A stretch of 64,000 nucleotides of DNA from Cryptomeria japonica (GCF_030272615.1 NC_081408.1:400423889-400487888); one strand, 5' to 3'. Counted from the first letter of the stretch, positions 34,936 through 47,160 are shown. A program made the numbers and translations. Notes: a model not told the origin generated them from the sequence alone.

Positions 34936-36042
34936 TATGTGTGTGAAAAATTGGTCTGTAGCTGTAAGGACAACACTTCAATTAAGTCATTATATGCATG
35001 GTTAGTAATCAATAATCAATAAATAATAAACCATAACAAAGTGACTAATTTCCTTCTAAAAGATGTGAGTATAAGATTACTCTTAGATTTTTATAAGCAA
35101 TACCAGTGACTAGACTACACCAAGACGAAGGATTTAATCTATATGATATTAACTATATGGATGCAAGATGGATGAATAATTCAAGCAATAATGAATTCGA
35201 GCAATATGGATTCAAGCAATAATGGATGCAAGTAATATAAAAAGCACAATGATCTTCAATGACTCCAGATTAAAATAAGCGTAATAATAATCTCCAAGCA
35301 TGTTCTCAAAAATCTCTAAGGTAAATTGGAATGAGAGCTGAAGACTGAATTTATAGAGAATTACAAAAGAAAAAGCTCAATTTAGGATTAATTGAAAATA
35401 ATTGAGAAATTAGGTTTAGTTAACCTTGAGATAGATTCCAATTATAGTTTAATTCAAATGCATTCAAATTAGAAGTCCAAGTTGCATTGGAAATAATAAT
35501 AAATTAATTCCATGCATTTGTGATAAAAATAGATAATTCTTTTATTTATTCAAGAAAAGAGTCTTTTCAATGCAACTGAACTTCTTTTTCTGAAAAGCTT
35601 TGAGTTCCAATTTTAGAGAATAATCAATAATTCAAATTAATTGCTCTAATGATTTCAAGTTCTAAATTTAGAAAAAGAAATAATATCTCAAGTTCGATTT
35701 CTCTCTCAATTCAATTCTTTTTGTTTAATTTCAATTCAACTCTTGCTTTGCAATTAATTCCTCTTTTGTAATAAATTTATTCCTTTTGCATGATTAAATG
35801 GTAAATTTATTAATTAATTAAATATGTAAGGATATTTAATAAATTAAAATAGAATAATTGATCAAAATGATAATCTTGGAAATGATTCAATTAATTAAAT
35901 GAATATTTAATTAATATTGAGTAATTGATTTGCCGTGTGAATAATGTGCTCAAGATTGATTTAATTGCCTTTGGTTAGGACCTTGGTAATGTTGTCGAGA
36001 TTAGGGGCCCATGGTTTAGATGACCCTTTTTAGGGTATTACA
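34936..36042 (-). repeat. 3' LTR of R3
   Basis: It starts TGTAATACCC at 36042 on the - strand and ends ...CACACATA at 34936. It contains a CTATAAA box at 35350-35356 and AT-rich words including ttaattaattaaat. It is collinear with 51402-52496 with few visible differences. Both LTRs end CATA, so the exact end is uncertain by two bases. Confidence 0.9.
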
Positions 36043-36060
36043 TTTGCCCCTCTTTAAATT
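36043..36060 (-). promoter_or_regulatory. Polypurine tract of R3
   Basis: The - strand reads aatttaaagaggggcaaa immediately before the 3' LTR start, matching the R1 and R2 tracts. Confidence 0.85.
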
Positions 36061-37385
36061 AATATGCGAGCAGCGCGTTGGTTCAAAGAATGTGTGATGT
36101 CTAGGAGATGCCAGTTCTGAACTTGAATGATCACAAACTAGATGAAGAGCAACGTGTTTAGCTTGATTCGAAGTGACAAAGCTGAATGAAGTCTGATTAA
36201 AGCGATACCGTTCCCAAACTTGATTGAACTGAGGAACGATAGAAACAAAAGATACCGAACTTGAACTTGATTCATCAAGAAGCGGATCTTACTAATCTAG
36301 AACTTGATTGATCTAGACACAGTGAGTGATTATAAAAATCGATCTTGAACTTGATTGATCAAGACACGATGACCGAAGATAAACTGTTCAGCTTGATCAA
36401 GAAATGAATATAGAACACCTGCTTAGATTGAGTGTGATCAAAGATACTCTTTAAAATTTTGATTGAGTTTAAATGAATAATCAATTTGATTTGAAGTGAT
36501 GAAACTGATTAACGTTAAGAGATTGATTTAGATGAAAGACAAATATCAGTTTGATTTGAAGCGATGAAACTGATATGCCCCTAGCGATTGATTCGATTCA
36601 GATAATCAAGAGATCTCAACTTGATGTAAAGCGATGAAGCTAAGATGCCCCTTAGCAATAAGAATTGATTTTCTTTAGTTAAAAAGATTTTGCTCGACTT
36701 TTGATGAAGATTTGAAAAAAATATTCTCGACATGTGAGATGTGAAGTCATAAGGTTGTAAGTATGCCCCCTCGGGAGCGAAATTGAAAAATAGCGAGGGA
36801 TTGATGATTATAGGCAATTGTGTGGCGAAAATAAGTTATTTGAGCAAAAATTGATTGTGATGAATATTTGAAAAATTCAGCGTTGATTGATGAAAAATTG
36901 AGCACAGGGTTGATCGTAAAATGGATGTGTAGAATTGAAACTGATATTCAGCATTGAAATTGAGCACAATTTGAAGAAAGAATGAGCATTTGATGAAAAT
37001 AGCGCTAAGTGGTCCAAATTGTGAAATTGACTAGCAAAAGGATCTCGAATTTTGATTTCGATCCTGAAAATGGAATCAGAACGAGCGAATTAGCTAAGGG
37101 TACAATTTTCATGCCCATCAGAGCAAGTTGAAAAATTAGGTTTTTGGCTATATATGGGACAAAAGTGTCATTTTCAAATCATTTTATCCCTCCAAGTTTG
37201 AAAATTCAAAAAGCCTTCTGCGAAGAAAATGGTGGTCCCTACTCGTCAGCATTGATTCGAGCGCTAGAGACGTCATAATCGAACCCGAAACTATGAGCCA
37301 GCGGTAAGTGATTGATCTTAAGCCTCTTTATGTTTTCAATTTTGAATTTTTTTGTTCATTTTTCAGGTTTTTTGCATGTTTGGGG
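36061..37385. other. R3 region between PPT and motif array: gattga-rich repeats
   Basis: No gene. From 36120 to 36660 there are loose repeats of gaacttgattgatc(a/t)agac and, at 36480-36660, three copies of a tttgatttgaagYgatgaaactgat unit, two followed by tgcccc(t)tagc. Functions unknown. Confidence 0.5.
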
Positions 37386-37390
37386 TCGAG

Positions 37391-37640
37391 TTTCACATTT
37401 TATCGTGCGAGACAGGATTCTATCTCATACGAGTAACTGGTAAATTATCTTTTGTCATTTGAAGTCATTAGAATTGTCATTCGGGATGCACCCTTGTATC
37501 GTACGACAGGTCTGTAAAAAGACCATTTTGTCATGCGGAGTCTAATAAATTGTCGTTTGGGGTTGTTTTGTTGTACGAAAGCTATTCCTGACTCGTACGA
37601 GATTTTGTCCCTCTATGTTTTGTTGTTCGGGAGACAGTGA
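37391..37640 (+). repeat. TCGTACGA motif array upstream of antisense PMD (R3)
   Basis: About ten copies of a TTTTGTCGTACGAG-type word on the + strand, for example tatcgtgcgagac, atctcatacgagt, ttgtatcgtacgacag, ttttgtcatgcggag, aattgtcgtttggg, ttttgttgtacgaaag and ctgactcgtacgag. The core TCGTACGA is a perfect palindrome. The array lies about 170 bases before the PMD start, in PMD sense. The reverse orientation is found in the gag-pol leader. Confidence 0.8.
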
Positions 37641-37813
37641 GCATTTTTGAAGGTCTAAATGTGAAATTTTGATTTTGCATTTGACTTAGTTGGATTTGCT
37701 TGATGTTTTACTTCTCGTGTAGGCTCATTTGGAATGTTTTCTGATGCTTCGTTGTTGGTTTTTTGCAGGTTCGATTACCTCTTGTTCTCTTTAGATGTGT
37801 TTATCCTCCTAGT

Positions 37814-39596
37814 ATGGCATTAGTTTGACATTTATCTGAGATTGAGCAGGCTCATATTGATGTGTGTGGTTTGATTCATCTTCTTAGTTTGCCAGATATC
37901 CGTGTGAATCACGGTATGCTCACAACATTGGTAGAGAGATTCCATTCAGAGCATAACACCTTTCATCTGCCTGTGGGGGAGTTGACTATCACTCCTAAGG
38001 ATGTATATAGGATCCTTTGTATCCCTTTTGCTGGGGATAAGGTGGATTACGATTCAGGGCACCTTATAGGATTATAGGCAGTGAGGCATGTCTTCAGAGA
38101 TCCTGACATTTCAACCTGTTCCATTAGTTGGGACATATCGATGAGAAGATACAGAGAGGAGTTTCCTCTAGCGTGCATTCTAGCAGGGTTCATGGGCTGT
38201 TTTCTGATGCCAGATAGAGGGTAGTAGGGTTTCTAGTGTGGTTGGGGTAGGATGTTGATGAGATTGATGGAGACCCCTCAGAGTCTTGGCTGGGGTTCTT
38301 GCTTGCTTTCTCACATGTATCGCGAGATGCATGAGATCGTATACAGAGATGGTAGGAGCATGGTTACAGGTGTATATATTTTACAGGTTTGGGCTTGGGA
38401 GCATCTTCCCATTTTTCAGCCGGTGGTAGATGATAGTAAAAAGCTCGGGCAGCCGATTATATATAGGTATGCCGGTTATATTATGCAGCCCCATCTGGGC
38501 AAGATAGATTTTTGGCGGCGATAGTTGGTTGATTTGATAGTTGTAGTGTGGAGACCTTATAGAGGTTTGGAGCCATGGGATGACTGGCGGCTAGTCTACA
38601 AGGACCTTTTTGTCACATGCCCACTTATTGGGAGATCACAGACTATTGTGGAGAAGTTCATCATTTCTCGAGTGATGACGCAGTATGGCCAACCTCAGGG
38701 GATCTCGTGGGAGTTTACAACGTATGCGCGTTACAAGGATGAGGAGAGACAGGGATGGTCTCCATGATTATCTTATGCCTTGGCCATGCAAGAGCTTACT
38801 AGTTTACAGTGCCTTAGATGGGATTATATGGATGATGTAGAAGATGTAGGGGTATTGCCCCAGTACAGAGAGTGGTTCTAGCAGCATCCTTTTCCTAGGT
38901 TTACTGATCTAGGTGAGCAGGCACCGCGCATTGAGGATATGGAGGATGATGCTCTTGCATAGGTATAGGGACAGGGTTCGAGATAGGGCCAGAGACAAGG
39001 ACAGGGACAGAGAGCTGAGGCTCTGAGGTAGACAAGTGGGGATCCTGGTGCTTGTAGCAGCAGGGTTCCAGCTAAGGGTGGACAATAGGGGTGAGGGTGG
39101 ATCCCTTGGGAGAGTAGGAGTAAGATTGGGTGGAGCTGAGGAGGAGTGAGTAGCTCCGAGATAGGTCCGGCAGTGGCGAGAGGAGTAGGGTGGTACTAGA
39201 GGTGGAGATGGGAGTGTAGAGCCGATGAGAGAGCAGAGGATAGACACAGGATAGTCGATGAGAGAACGTCTTGTAGAGTTGCAGTCACAGTTGATAGTGG
39301 CTCAGACTCAGTTGGCGGAGCGAGATCGTCAGCTTACAGAGCTGAGAGCAGAGCGCAATTGTCAAGTCGTGATGATGAGAGTGGAGTGAGACACCCTCCA
39401 ACAAGAGGTTTTGCATCAAAACAGCAGGGCAACCTACTATGTCGCAGCATATAGTGTGGCAGTTCTAGTAGCACAGCAGGTGATTCCTTATTCTTAGTAT
39501 ATGGCATGTTCTGAGGGAGCTCGAGCACCTCAACAGGATCCTGATCATCAGGCTCCTCCTCCTCCACCAGGTGATGAGGGAGAGGCTCAGAGCTAG
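37814..39596 (+). pseudogene. Antisense PMD-family ORF of R3
   Basis: A + strand frame opposite to gag-pol, from ATG 37814 to TAG 39594-39596, about 594 codons with several stops. PMD words in order: CGLIHLLSLPDIRVNHGMLT, FHLPVGELTITPKDVYRILC, ILAGFMGCFLMPDRG, SCLLSHMYREMHEIVYRDG, ILQVWAWEHLPIFQPV (W.WEH motif), GQPIIYRYAGY, PHLGKIDFW and WRPYRGLEPWDDW. The tail is a probable coiled coil (AQTQLAERDRQLTELRAERN) and a Pro-rich end. It is collinear with the R2 and R1 copies. Known PMD proteins act in gene silencing, and PMD ORFs are carried by Mutator-like and gypsy elements. A product is not likely from this copy. Confidence 0.8.
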
Positions 39597-41010
39597 ATAT
39601 TCTTCTTGTAGCTCGGATATATTTTTTGTAGACACACCCATTTTTTTGGTAGCCTATACAATTCTTACTCCGATGGGAGTTTGTATATGTCATTCCACAT
39701 CATTTTGTACCTTTAGACTTGACATGATATATATATATATATACGAGATCCGATTTGACTTCATCGTACTTGTGTTGATTCATTTATAAGATGTCTTTTA
39801 TATGCTTTATTCTATATGTATGCATTTCTTTTCAATATGAATGTATGTAATGCAAATGAGTATGGATGTCTATTTTTGTTTCTTTTCACATGCAAATGAA
39901 TGAATGAGCAATGAAGTAATGAATAATGTAATTTATTTTTTTCATTTTTCTATGCAATAAGATGAATGCAGATGAGTGAATAATGAAATGTATGAATCTA
40001 CATTAAATGTTATGTATGCAGCTAACATCTCAAAACACAAGTACTCGATCGAAGAAATGATGATAAATAGACCACTTAGCGTAAGAAATGATGATGCTTT
40101 CAGCTCTCATTCAGAAGATAAAGAGATTATTACCATACCGAAATCACTCTAAATTCATAAAAATGCAAAATGATATGCAAAATGATATACAAAATGATAT
40201 CCAAAATGCAACCTAAATCTAGTCACTAGATTTAAAATACTTAACATTCATCACTGAGCGTAACGAACACAACAAGCAGGTTAGAGTTCCTTTCTTTTTC
40301 AATGTGCAATATTAATTATCTTGTCCGCAATGACCCTTTTTTCGTTCATATCCTTGGACAGATTTTGCAGGGACCTGAATTGCATCATAAAGAAATTCCC
40401 TCAAAACAAAAAAAGAAATGATATGGACCTCCCTGTAGCATACAAATAAGCGGAATTGAGGTATGTGAGATGATTTCACCTTGTTGTGATGGCTCTTATC
40501 ACAGACACCCAGCTAATTTAAATGTTTCCAAATCATCGGAATCATTCCTACAAGAAGAAAACAAAGAAAATATAATGCCCCCAATCCTTGCTCCTCTTAG
40601 TCACAATAGACTTCCTCGAGTTACTCAGAGGGATAATAATCAAAAACCAATATAAAAGACAACACTCAAAGAAAATTGTTCATTCATAGCTCAAACTGTT
40701 TAGTGATTGTTTTCCGTTATGTTGTTCTCTTGTTTACTCAGTGATAAAAACTCTTTGGTATTTAGGAGATAGGTAACTGAATCAGAGTGGATGACCACGA
40801 TTCACTGACGAAAAGATGACTTGGTTGACATTTCTTAAAACATGTAAATTGCTATGTCAAGTAACCTAAGACTAGGATGTTGATTAGTTTCAAGTCATGA
40901 GGGTTCCAATGAACCAAGATGTCATGAAAGTGACTGGAAAATATGTACAAGCGAAAGCAAGGATGCATGAAAGCGGGAAATGCCAACGTTGCGTTGATAG
41001 ATGGAGCGCT
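39597..41010. other. R3 spacer between antisense PMD and pol ends
   Basis: No gene. A short TA run at 39727-39743, aatgaatg/atgcaaatga-rich DNA at 39800-40010, and a tandem aaaatgatatgc unit of about 15 bases at 40160-40210. Blocks near 40345 are shared with R2 near 20830. Confidence 0.5.
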
Positions 41011-41018
41011 TGAGTACA

Positions 41019-41106
41019 AGAGGCGCCTGTTTGCCAGGTTTTCATCTACTTGGCAGAGATTCTTTTTTTGTTTACCAAGGTGTCTGTTTACTAGGTTTTC
41101 ACCAGG
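41019..41106 (-). repeat. Two GAAAACC hairpins after pol (R3)
   Basis: The - strand holds gtgaaaacctagtaaacaga (41106-41080) and gatgaaaacctggcaaacag then gcgcc (41045-41019). The second pairs CCTG with CAGG. They match the R1 and R2 units. Confidence 0.65.
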
Positions 41107-41319
41107 GCATTTTCTCTCTTTATATTTTATTTTATTTTATTTTTTCTTTCTTTTTCTCTTTTTTTTTGTATTTTATGATTTTTTTGATTTTTTTGATTTT
41201 TTTCAAGACTTTTTCAGCAGTAAATGTTGATAGCACAGAGAATGCTAAGCAAAGAATTTCTTCAAGTGGATGGTGTTAATCGGTTCATGGAGTTGTTCTC
41301 CTTTTGAGTTTGAGAGTTG

Positions 41320-42560
41320 ATAGGCACCAGAACCGAATACTGCAGTAACAATTTAGGGACCCAGCCAGTTGGGTTCAAACTTCCCTTTATTGTCGCGAAA
41401 CTATTGATTTTTTGGATTTTCTCTCAAAACCAGGTCACCAACCTGAAATTCTCTTTGTCGAACTTTCTTTTTATATCCTCTGGAAATTCTATTTTGATAC
41501 ACTCTGAGATGATCAAATGCCACTTGTCGACGCTCATCCAGCAATTCGAGTTCTTGCAATCTAGATATTATATTATCTTCATCAGTAACAAGACCTTGCA
41601 AAGAAACTTTTAGAGATGGTATTTCTACTTCAATAGGTAGTACTGCTTCAGACCCATACACCAAAGAGAAAGGTGTAGCCCCAATAGGTGTTCTGATACT
41701 TGTTTTGTAAGCCCATAGTGCAGGATTGAGCTGCAGATGCCAATCCTTCCCAAACTTGTTCATTGTTCTGTGCAAGATAGTCAGTAGGTTTTTGTTAGAC
41801 GCCTCAACTTGTCCATTACCTTGAGGGTAATATACTGATGACCAGTGTTGCTTTATTTTGAATTTCTCACAAAGCTCATCCAGATCTTTATTCTTGAACT
41901 ATCCTCCATTATCAGTCATGATGGATGAAGGTATCCCATATCTACAGATGCTATGGTTTAAGATGAATAGGGCGACTTGTTTATCGATTGCTTTGATGAG
42001 CGGAACCGCTTCTACCCACTTGGTGAAATACTCAATGGTAGTTATGATGAATTTATGTCTGTTAGATGAAGTAGGATATATCTGACCAATGAGATCAAAG
42101 GCCCATTGTTGAAAAGGCCAGTGTGTAATAAATGGTATGAGGTCCCTTGTCGGGGCATGTATGAGATTTCCATAAATCTAACATTTCTCACAAGTCTTAG
42201 CAAATTTGATGGCATCTTTTTCCATGTCTGGCCAGTAGTAGCCAGCTCATAGTAGTTTCTAAGCTAAAGTAAGGCCATTCGAATGAGATCCATAAATACC
42301 TTCATGGACTTCCAATAATGCACATTTAGATTCTTCAGTTTCTAGACATCTAAGCAATGTACCGTCTAAACCTCATCTAAATAAATCGTTAGCTATGATA
42401 ACATATCATGAAGCATTTCGGGTTAGGTTTCTTTTCTCATTTCAAGTAAGATTTCCAAGGATAATTTGGTCACGTAGATAGGAATAGATGTGGTTGTATC
42501 AGGATGAATCATGTCCAATAATAGCACAGACTATTTTGGGTCTCAGGAGAATCATAAGCG
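41320..42560 (-). pseudogene. pol: R3 integrase
   Basis: The zinc-binding head and core are spread over stop-broken frames. WAFDLIGQI (first Asp), IMTDNGG (second Asp) and PQGNGQVEASNK (Glu) can be read. The open piece 41775-41401 carries the core end (WHLQLNPALWAYKTSIRTPI, LVYGSEAVLPIEVEIPS) and the C-terminal domain (GYKKKVRQREFQVGDLVLRE), then, past a stop, GKFEPNWLGP, FGSGAYQLS and INTIHLKKFFA. DDE is intact but at least four stops are present. Tat-type, without chromodomain. Confidence 0.75.
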
Positions 42561-42607
42561 GGGTAATATAACTCTTCCACCAGGAAATCAAAGCAAAAAA
42601 TGGACTC

Positions 42608-43402
42608 CTATAGCTCAGGTATAGATGTCAAGGTAGCCATAGCATCTACTACTCTGTTTGCGGACCTAGGAATCTGTTGGAATGATACAAAAGCAAAATA
42701 CTTCTTAAGATCATCAACCATCCTCTTGTAAGGCATCAATTTCTCATCTCGAGTCTGATATGTATCATTGATTTGATTAACCACTAGCTGATAATCTCCA
42801 TAGATATACAATTCTGTAACCTTCCATTCAATAGCTAGTTTTATCCCATTCACCAAAGCTTCATATTCTGCAATGTTGTTTGTGCAAGGGAATAGAATCT
42901 TATAAGACTTTGGGATTGAATACTTTTGAGGAGTAATGAATAATATGCCAACACCTAAACCATTTTGAGTAAAGGACCCATCAAAGAACATTTTACAAGA
43001 TTGTTGAGTAAGGTGCATTATAGATTCATCTTGAAACTCTATGTGTAGTGGTCGAGAGTCTTCAAACAGAGCTTCAACAAGTTGATCAGTAATTACCTGT
43101 CCTTTTATGGCTTTGCGTTCCACATATTCAATGTCAAACTCTGTAAGGATCATGACCCATTTCGCCAATCTTCCTGTAAGTGTTGTCTTATTGAAAAGAT
43201 ACTTGAGTGGATCAATTTTGGCCACTAGCTTGACTAAATGTGCTAGCATGTAGTGTCTCAGTTTTTGTGATGCAAAGACTAATGCCAAGCATGCTTTTTC
43301 TATTATAGTGTAGTTCATTTCATAAGACACAATTGTCCTACTAATGTAATAAATAGCTCGTTCCTTTTTGTTGTCATCTTGTTGTGCTAGAAGTGCCCCC
43401 AA
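42608..43402 (-). CDS. pol: R3 gypsy RNase H plus archaeal-type RNase H
   Basis: 265 open codons. The first half is the gypsy RNase H (IYYISRTIVSYEMNYTIIEK, KLRHYMLAHLVKLV, KWVMILTEFDIEYVERKAIK). The second half is the extra RNase H with all four acidic positions: FFDGSFTQNGLG, AEYEALVNGIK, IYGDYQLVVNQI and VVDAMATLT. This is the clearest dual-RNase-H segment in the window. It is part of the polyprotein downstream of RT, ending at a stop before the integrase linker. Confidence 0.85.
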   Translation of the reverse strand: MGALLAQQDDNKKERAIYYISRTIVSYEMNYTIIEKACLALVFASQKLRHYMLAHLVKLVAKIDPLKYLFNKTTLTGRLAKWVMILTEFDIEYVERKAIKGQVITDQLVEALFEDSRPLHIEFQDESIMHLTQQSCKMFFDGSFTQNGLGVGILFITPQKYSIPKSYKILFPCTNNIAEYEALVNGIKLAIEWKVTELYIYGDYQLVVNQINDTYQTRDEKLMPYKRMVDDLKKYFAFVSFQQIPRSANRVVDAMATLTSIPEL

Positions 43403-43580
43403 TGATGAATCAGTTCCTGATATATAAGATTAGTGGTTTACCCTGAATTGGTGGCATCAATATCAGTGGATTCGACAAGTACTCTTTGATTTGTTGAAGA
43501 TGTTGTTCACACTACTGATCCTAATTGTAAATTACTCCTTTTCTCAATACCTTTGTCAAAGGTTGAGCTTTGTCGGCTAG

Positions 43581-44399
43581 CTAAGAAATGAATCGTCTGA
43601 TGGATTGGAGACGTCCCTGTAGACTTCTCATTTGACTGATGTTCTTTAGAGGCAGCATTTCCATTATGGCTTGGACCTTCTCAGGATCAACCTCAATTCC
43701 CTTCTTTGAAATGATGTAGCCAAGTAGTTTACTAGATGTCACTCTGAATGCACACTTCTTTGGATTTAACCAGAGGTTGAACTTTTCCATTCTGTCAAGT
43801 ATAGGACCCAACTCTTGAATATGCGTTGATCTTTTCATAGTCTTCACTAAGGTTTCATCAACATAATCTTCCATACTCTTATGCATCATATCATGAAAAA
43901 TGGTAGTAACTGCTCTTTGATAGGTTGCTCCTGCATTCTTTAGCCCAAATGGCATGACGTTCCAGCAAAAGGTTCTCCACGCATAGGTGAAAGCTGTCTT
44001 TTCTTGATCTCCAGGAGCTATTTTGATTTGATTGTATTCGGGGAATCCGTCCATTAGTGAGTACATTTCATATCCTGCAGTCATGTCGACTATCATATCA
44101 ATGTTTGGCAATGGAAATTCGTCCTTCAGACAAGCTTTGTTAAGATCTCTAAAGTCGGTGCAAACTCTGATAGACATGTATGCCTTTGACACAGGTAATA
44201 TGTTTGAAATCCATTCAGCATAATCTATAGCTCTAATGAATCCATCTTTGAGTAGTTTTTCTAGTTCAGCCTTGACTAATAGTGCTACATATGGGTGCAT
44301 CTTATGGAGTTTTTTCTTAACTGGTTTTACTCCTGGTGTAATTGAAAGATGGTGCATAATGAGATCAAGATCCAAGCCTCTCAGAGTACGTCCATGCAA
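43581..44399 (-). CDS. pol: R3 reverse transcriptase
   Basis: 272 open codons covering the whole RT core: MHPYVALLVKAELEKLLKDG, VCTDFRDLNKACLKDEFPLP, YSLMDGFPEYNQIKI (catalytic Asp), NVMPFGLKNAGATYQRA, LNPKKCAFRVTSSKLLGYII. Motif C reads YVDE instead of YVDD, so the second catalytic Asp is replaced by Glu; R2 keeps YVDD. GFSGY is GFPEY. These changes suggest loss of activity. The segment is in order with the RNase H downstream. Confidence 0.85.
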   Translation of the reverse strand: MHGRTLRGLDLDLIMHHLSITPGVKPVKKKLHKMHPYVALLVKAELEKLLKDGFIRAIDYAEWISNILPVSKAYMSIRVCTDFRDLNKACLKDEFPLPNIDMIVDMTAGYEMYSLMDGFPEYNQIKIAPGDQEKTAFTYAWRTFCWNVMPFGLKNAGATYQRAVTTIFHDMMHKSMEDYVDETLVKTMKRSTHIQELGPILDRMEKFNLWLNPKKCAFRVTSSKLLGYIISKKGIEVDPEKVQAIMEMLPLKNISQMRSLQGRLQSIRRFIS

Positions 44400-45746
44400 A
44401 GTTTATTTTCTTTTCTAAGAATAGCTGAGTGAACTTCTTCAATTCTTCTACTGATAGTGATTGAGCTACATGAATGATGTGCGGTGTCTCTTGACTCCCA
44501 ATGTTCACTGGTTGAGTTGGCTCGATCAATATGGAGGACCTTTCCTGGAAATGACTTGGCAGTATATCAAGTATCTCACCTTCAGGCACCTCAGAGAGGT
44601 TTTCACCTTTAGGTACGTCCTTTATTTTCTCTTTTTTACATTCTAATACTGCCACAATGTGGTTTTCGCCATCAGATCTTTTATTTTTATTTTTCTTGTT
44701 TTTGCGACTAAGATACTTGATATTCGTTCAGTCATATTTTCATGTTGTTCACTGGTTGAAGAGTCTATAGGTTCGACTGCATTGAGATAATAGGCTAATG
44801 TATAGTCATTGGCAAAAGTAGGTATACTCATGGGCTAGTTTTGTAAAGTACAGTCAATCAATTCGAGGTGTACTAAGGATAAAATTTGGATAGGTTCAAG
44901 AGCGTTCACGGTATTGTTATCACAACGGTGGATCGAAAAGTCAAGTTCCAGAAGAATACCTTGCGTAAGTGTCTCGAGACTAGGAAGAGTCAAATCATGA
45001 TTATCAAAGTTCACGTAAATATTTAGTTGATCTAATCCAATAGACATACTTGTAACATCGTTCACTACACCAGACTGGACATCATATCATGGTTTAACAG
45101 CGATAAGATCAGTAGATAGATTTTCATTGTTTGTATCAGCTGATTCAAAATTTGAGGCTGAGTAGATATTGTCCTGAATAGGACTGTCATCAGAATCATC
45201 AGGTGAAGTTTTTGAGTCTTCTTCAAGTGATTTAGTAAGTGTATGTATGGTATCAACACCAACATCTTTAATACTGCAAGTTCCTTTATGTTGTGGTTCA
45301 TTTGTCACTTGTATCTGACACACCTGTTGACATGATCTTGATGTTTCTATGATTTGTTGTCATCTACTCCATTCAGCTTCTTCTGGGCTGATAATTGGTT
45401 CTTGTTCTATAGCTTCCAACTCTTCTTGTGTAGTGCTATACCTAATTTGTTCTGTTTTAGGATAGGGGTACATAGATGAGAAGCTTTCTAGTATTCTTCC
45501 TTCTTTCAGTCCTTGTTCATAATTTGCTTGTCTCTTTTGTCTAATTTCCTATATTTCTTTCTCTAGTTTTATGTGCACCGGCTCTTGAGTATCATCTATG
45601 ACACCGCTAGACTCTTTTGGAGTTTTTGTAGTGGATGTGTCTGAGAGGTGGTTAGGACCCCATTCATACTCATTTGAATCAGTCTTTGAATCATCTACTT
45701 GTTGCCTGCTAGTATATGTGACTGGAACTTTTAGTGGTGCAAACAA
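44365..45746 (-). pseudogene. pol: R3 pol linker between G-patch and RT
   Basis: A chain of short minus-strand frames parallel to the long R2 linker. It includes RQQVDDSKTDSNEYEWGPNH (cf. NGSKTDSNEYEWGPDV in R2), the EEWSRWQQI-type stretch, LVHLELIDCTLQN and KDVPKGENLSEVPEGEILDI. At least six stops or shifts. Acidic and charged; no enzymatic domain. Confidence 0.6.
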
Positions 45747-45798
45747 TTCTCTGATTCTTACTACTTCATCTCTTATATCCTCAGGGACCTCAACTTCC

Positions 45799-47160
45799 CT
45801 ATACTATAGTAGTTGATACCATCAAAGCTTGAGCACTGACTATTTCTTCTTTCTTGACTGTTGATTCCTCTTTCTCTTTTCTACACTTTGCTTTTGTTTG
45901 TTGAGTGTCTACTTCCTGTAATGTTAAAGGCGATATTCTTTTCTGCCACTTAGACTTAAAAACATGTTTTTGGTCTGATGTCTTTTTCGGATCGTATCCC
46001 AGTCCAGCCTTATCATTTATGGATTTGGTTTGTAGCTGAATTGGTTCAGTAATGCCTTCCTTTTGTTTTCCCAGAGGACCAGTACCTGAGTACCCCATGC
46101 GTTGAATCATTTTGTAGCCAGGACCATATTGGTTTGAGGAAATATCACAATGTTGTACCTCCTCATTTCGACTATCTTCCTTAAAGAGCCAGTTAAGAGC
46201 AGCATCCTCTTCTATTTCATCCACCAAGGAGGTAGAAGACTGTACAAAGAGACCATCATATATGGTATTCGGAGTTGAAGTTTGTGTTCTCATAGCCTCT
46301 GATGGCTTGCCCAACTGTTTTGGTGATGGAGGGAGAGAAACTAATGAAAGTATCGGTTCTATCTTGTAGCCATCCATGCTGGTATTTGTAATCTTCAATC
46401 TCTTTTCTAAGTCTTTCATCAGTGTTTCTAGATCTGCATTTGGAGAGGTTGCCCTATTATGAGGCACAAAAGTATCTGCACCTTTTGTCAATGCATTACA
46501 GGTGATATTTGTATCAGCGGGAATATTGACTTCAGCTCCGTTATAAGGAAACTTTAAGCATTGATGGTATGTGGACGGTACTGCCTTCATTTCATGAATC
46601 CACGGCCTGCCCAATAATATATTGTATGACAAAGGAATATCAAGTACTTGGAAAAGGACATCTCTTTCTATAGGTCCCACTCTGATAGGTAATGATACCA
46701 GACCTTTAGAAGTCCTTTCTTCTTCATCATAGGCTTTTATTGTTATTTTCTTGCCAGGATCAATGACATTTTCAGAGAATCCTAGTTGTGTAAGAAGACT
46801 ATAAGTATAGATATTCAACCCCGCGCCTCCATCTATCAAAACATGTTTGACTCTGTGTTTGTGGATCATGGCTTCAATATGCAATGGTTGGTTATGTGGA
46901 TGATTTAGTGAGTTGTCATCTTCTTCAGAGAAGGTCAGATAGTGAGGTGAAGTCAAATGACCCACCATAGACTAAAACCGATCAATGTCTAAATCTTTTG
47001 GAACATTGGTGGTGAGCAATGCTTTGTCTAGGATCTCTTTGTGAGCAGATGAGAGTTTTAGCAATTCAAAGATTGAGATTTGAGCATTTGTCCTTTTTAA
47101 TTGCTTTATGACACTATATCCAAAAGATGATGATGAAGTTAACCTTTTAAATTTGTCCAA
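45799..47160 (-). pseudogene. pol: R3 protease and G-patch
   Basis: A short frame (47160-46972) runs into a 389-codon frame after one stop. Protease: HVLIDGGAGLNIYTYSLLT (active site DGGA instead of DSGA), KITIKAYDEEERTSKGLV, PLSYNILLGRPWIHEMKAVP and FPYNGAEVNIPADT. G-patch, about residues 285-330: YGPGYKMIQRMGYSGTGPLG, KAGLGYDPKK. It ends with a basic Gln/Lys tail. Protease cleaves the polyprotein; a G-patch usually binds RNA or RNA helicases. Confidence 0.75.

Noticed and set aside
37814..39596. PMD ORF as an intact host gene (MAIL1/MAIN-like)
   Set aside because: It has several in-frame stops, no introns are evident, and it lies inside R3 at the same place as in R1 and R2, so it is element cargo.
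39727..39743. TA run as a promoter or origin signal
   Set aside because: A simple dinucleotide repeat after the PMD stop, with no supporting context.
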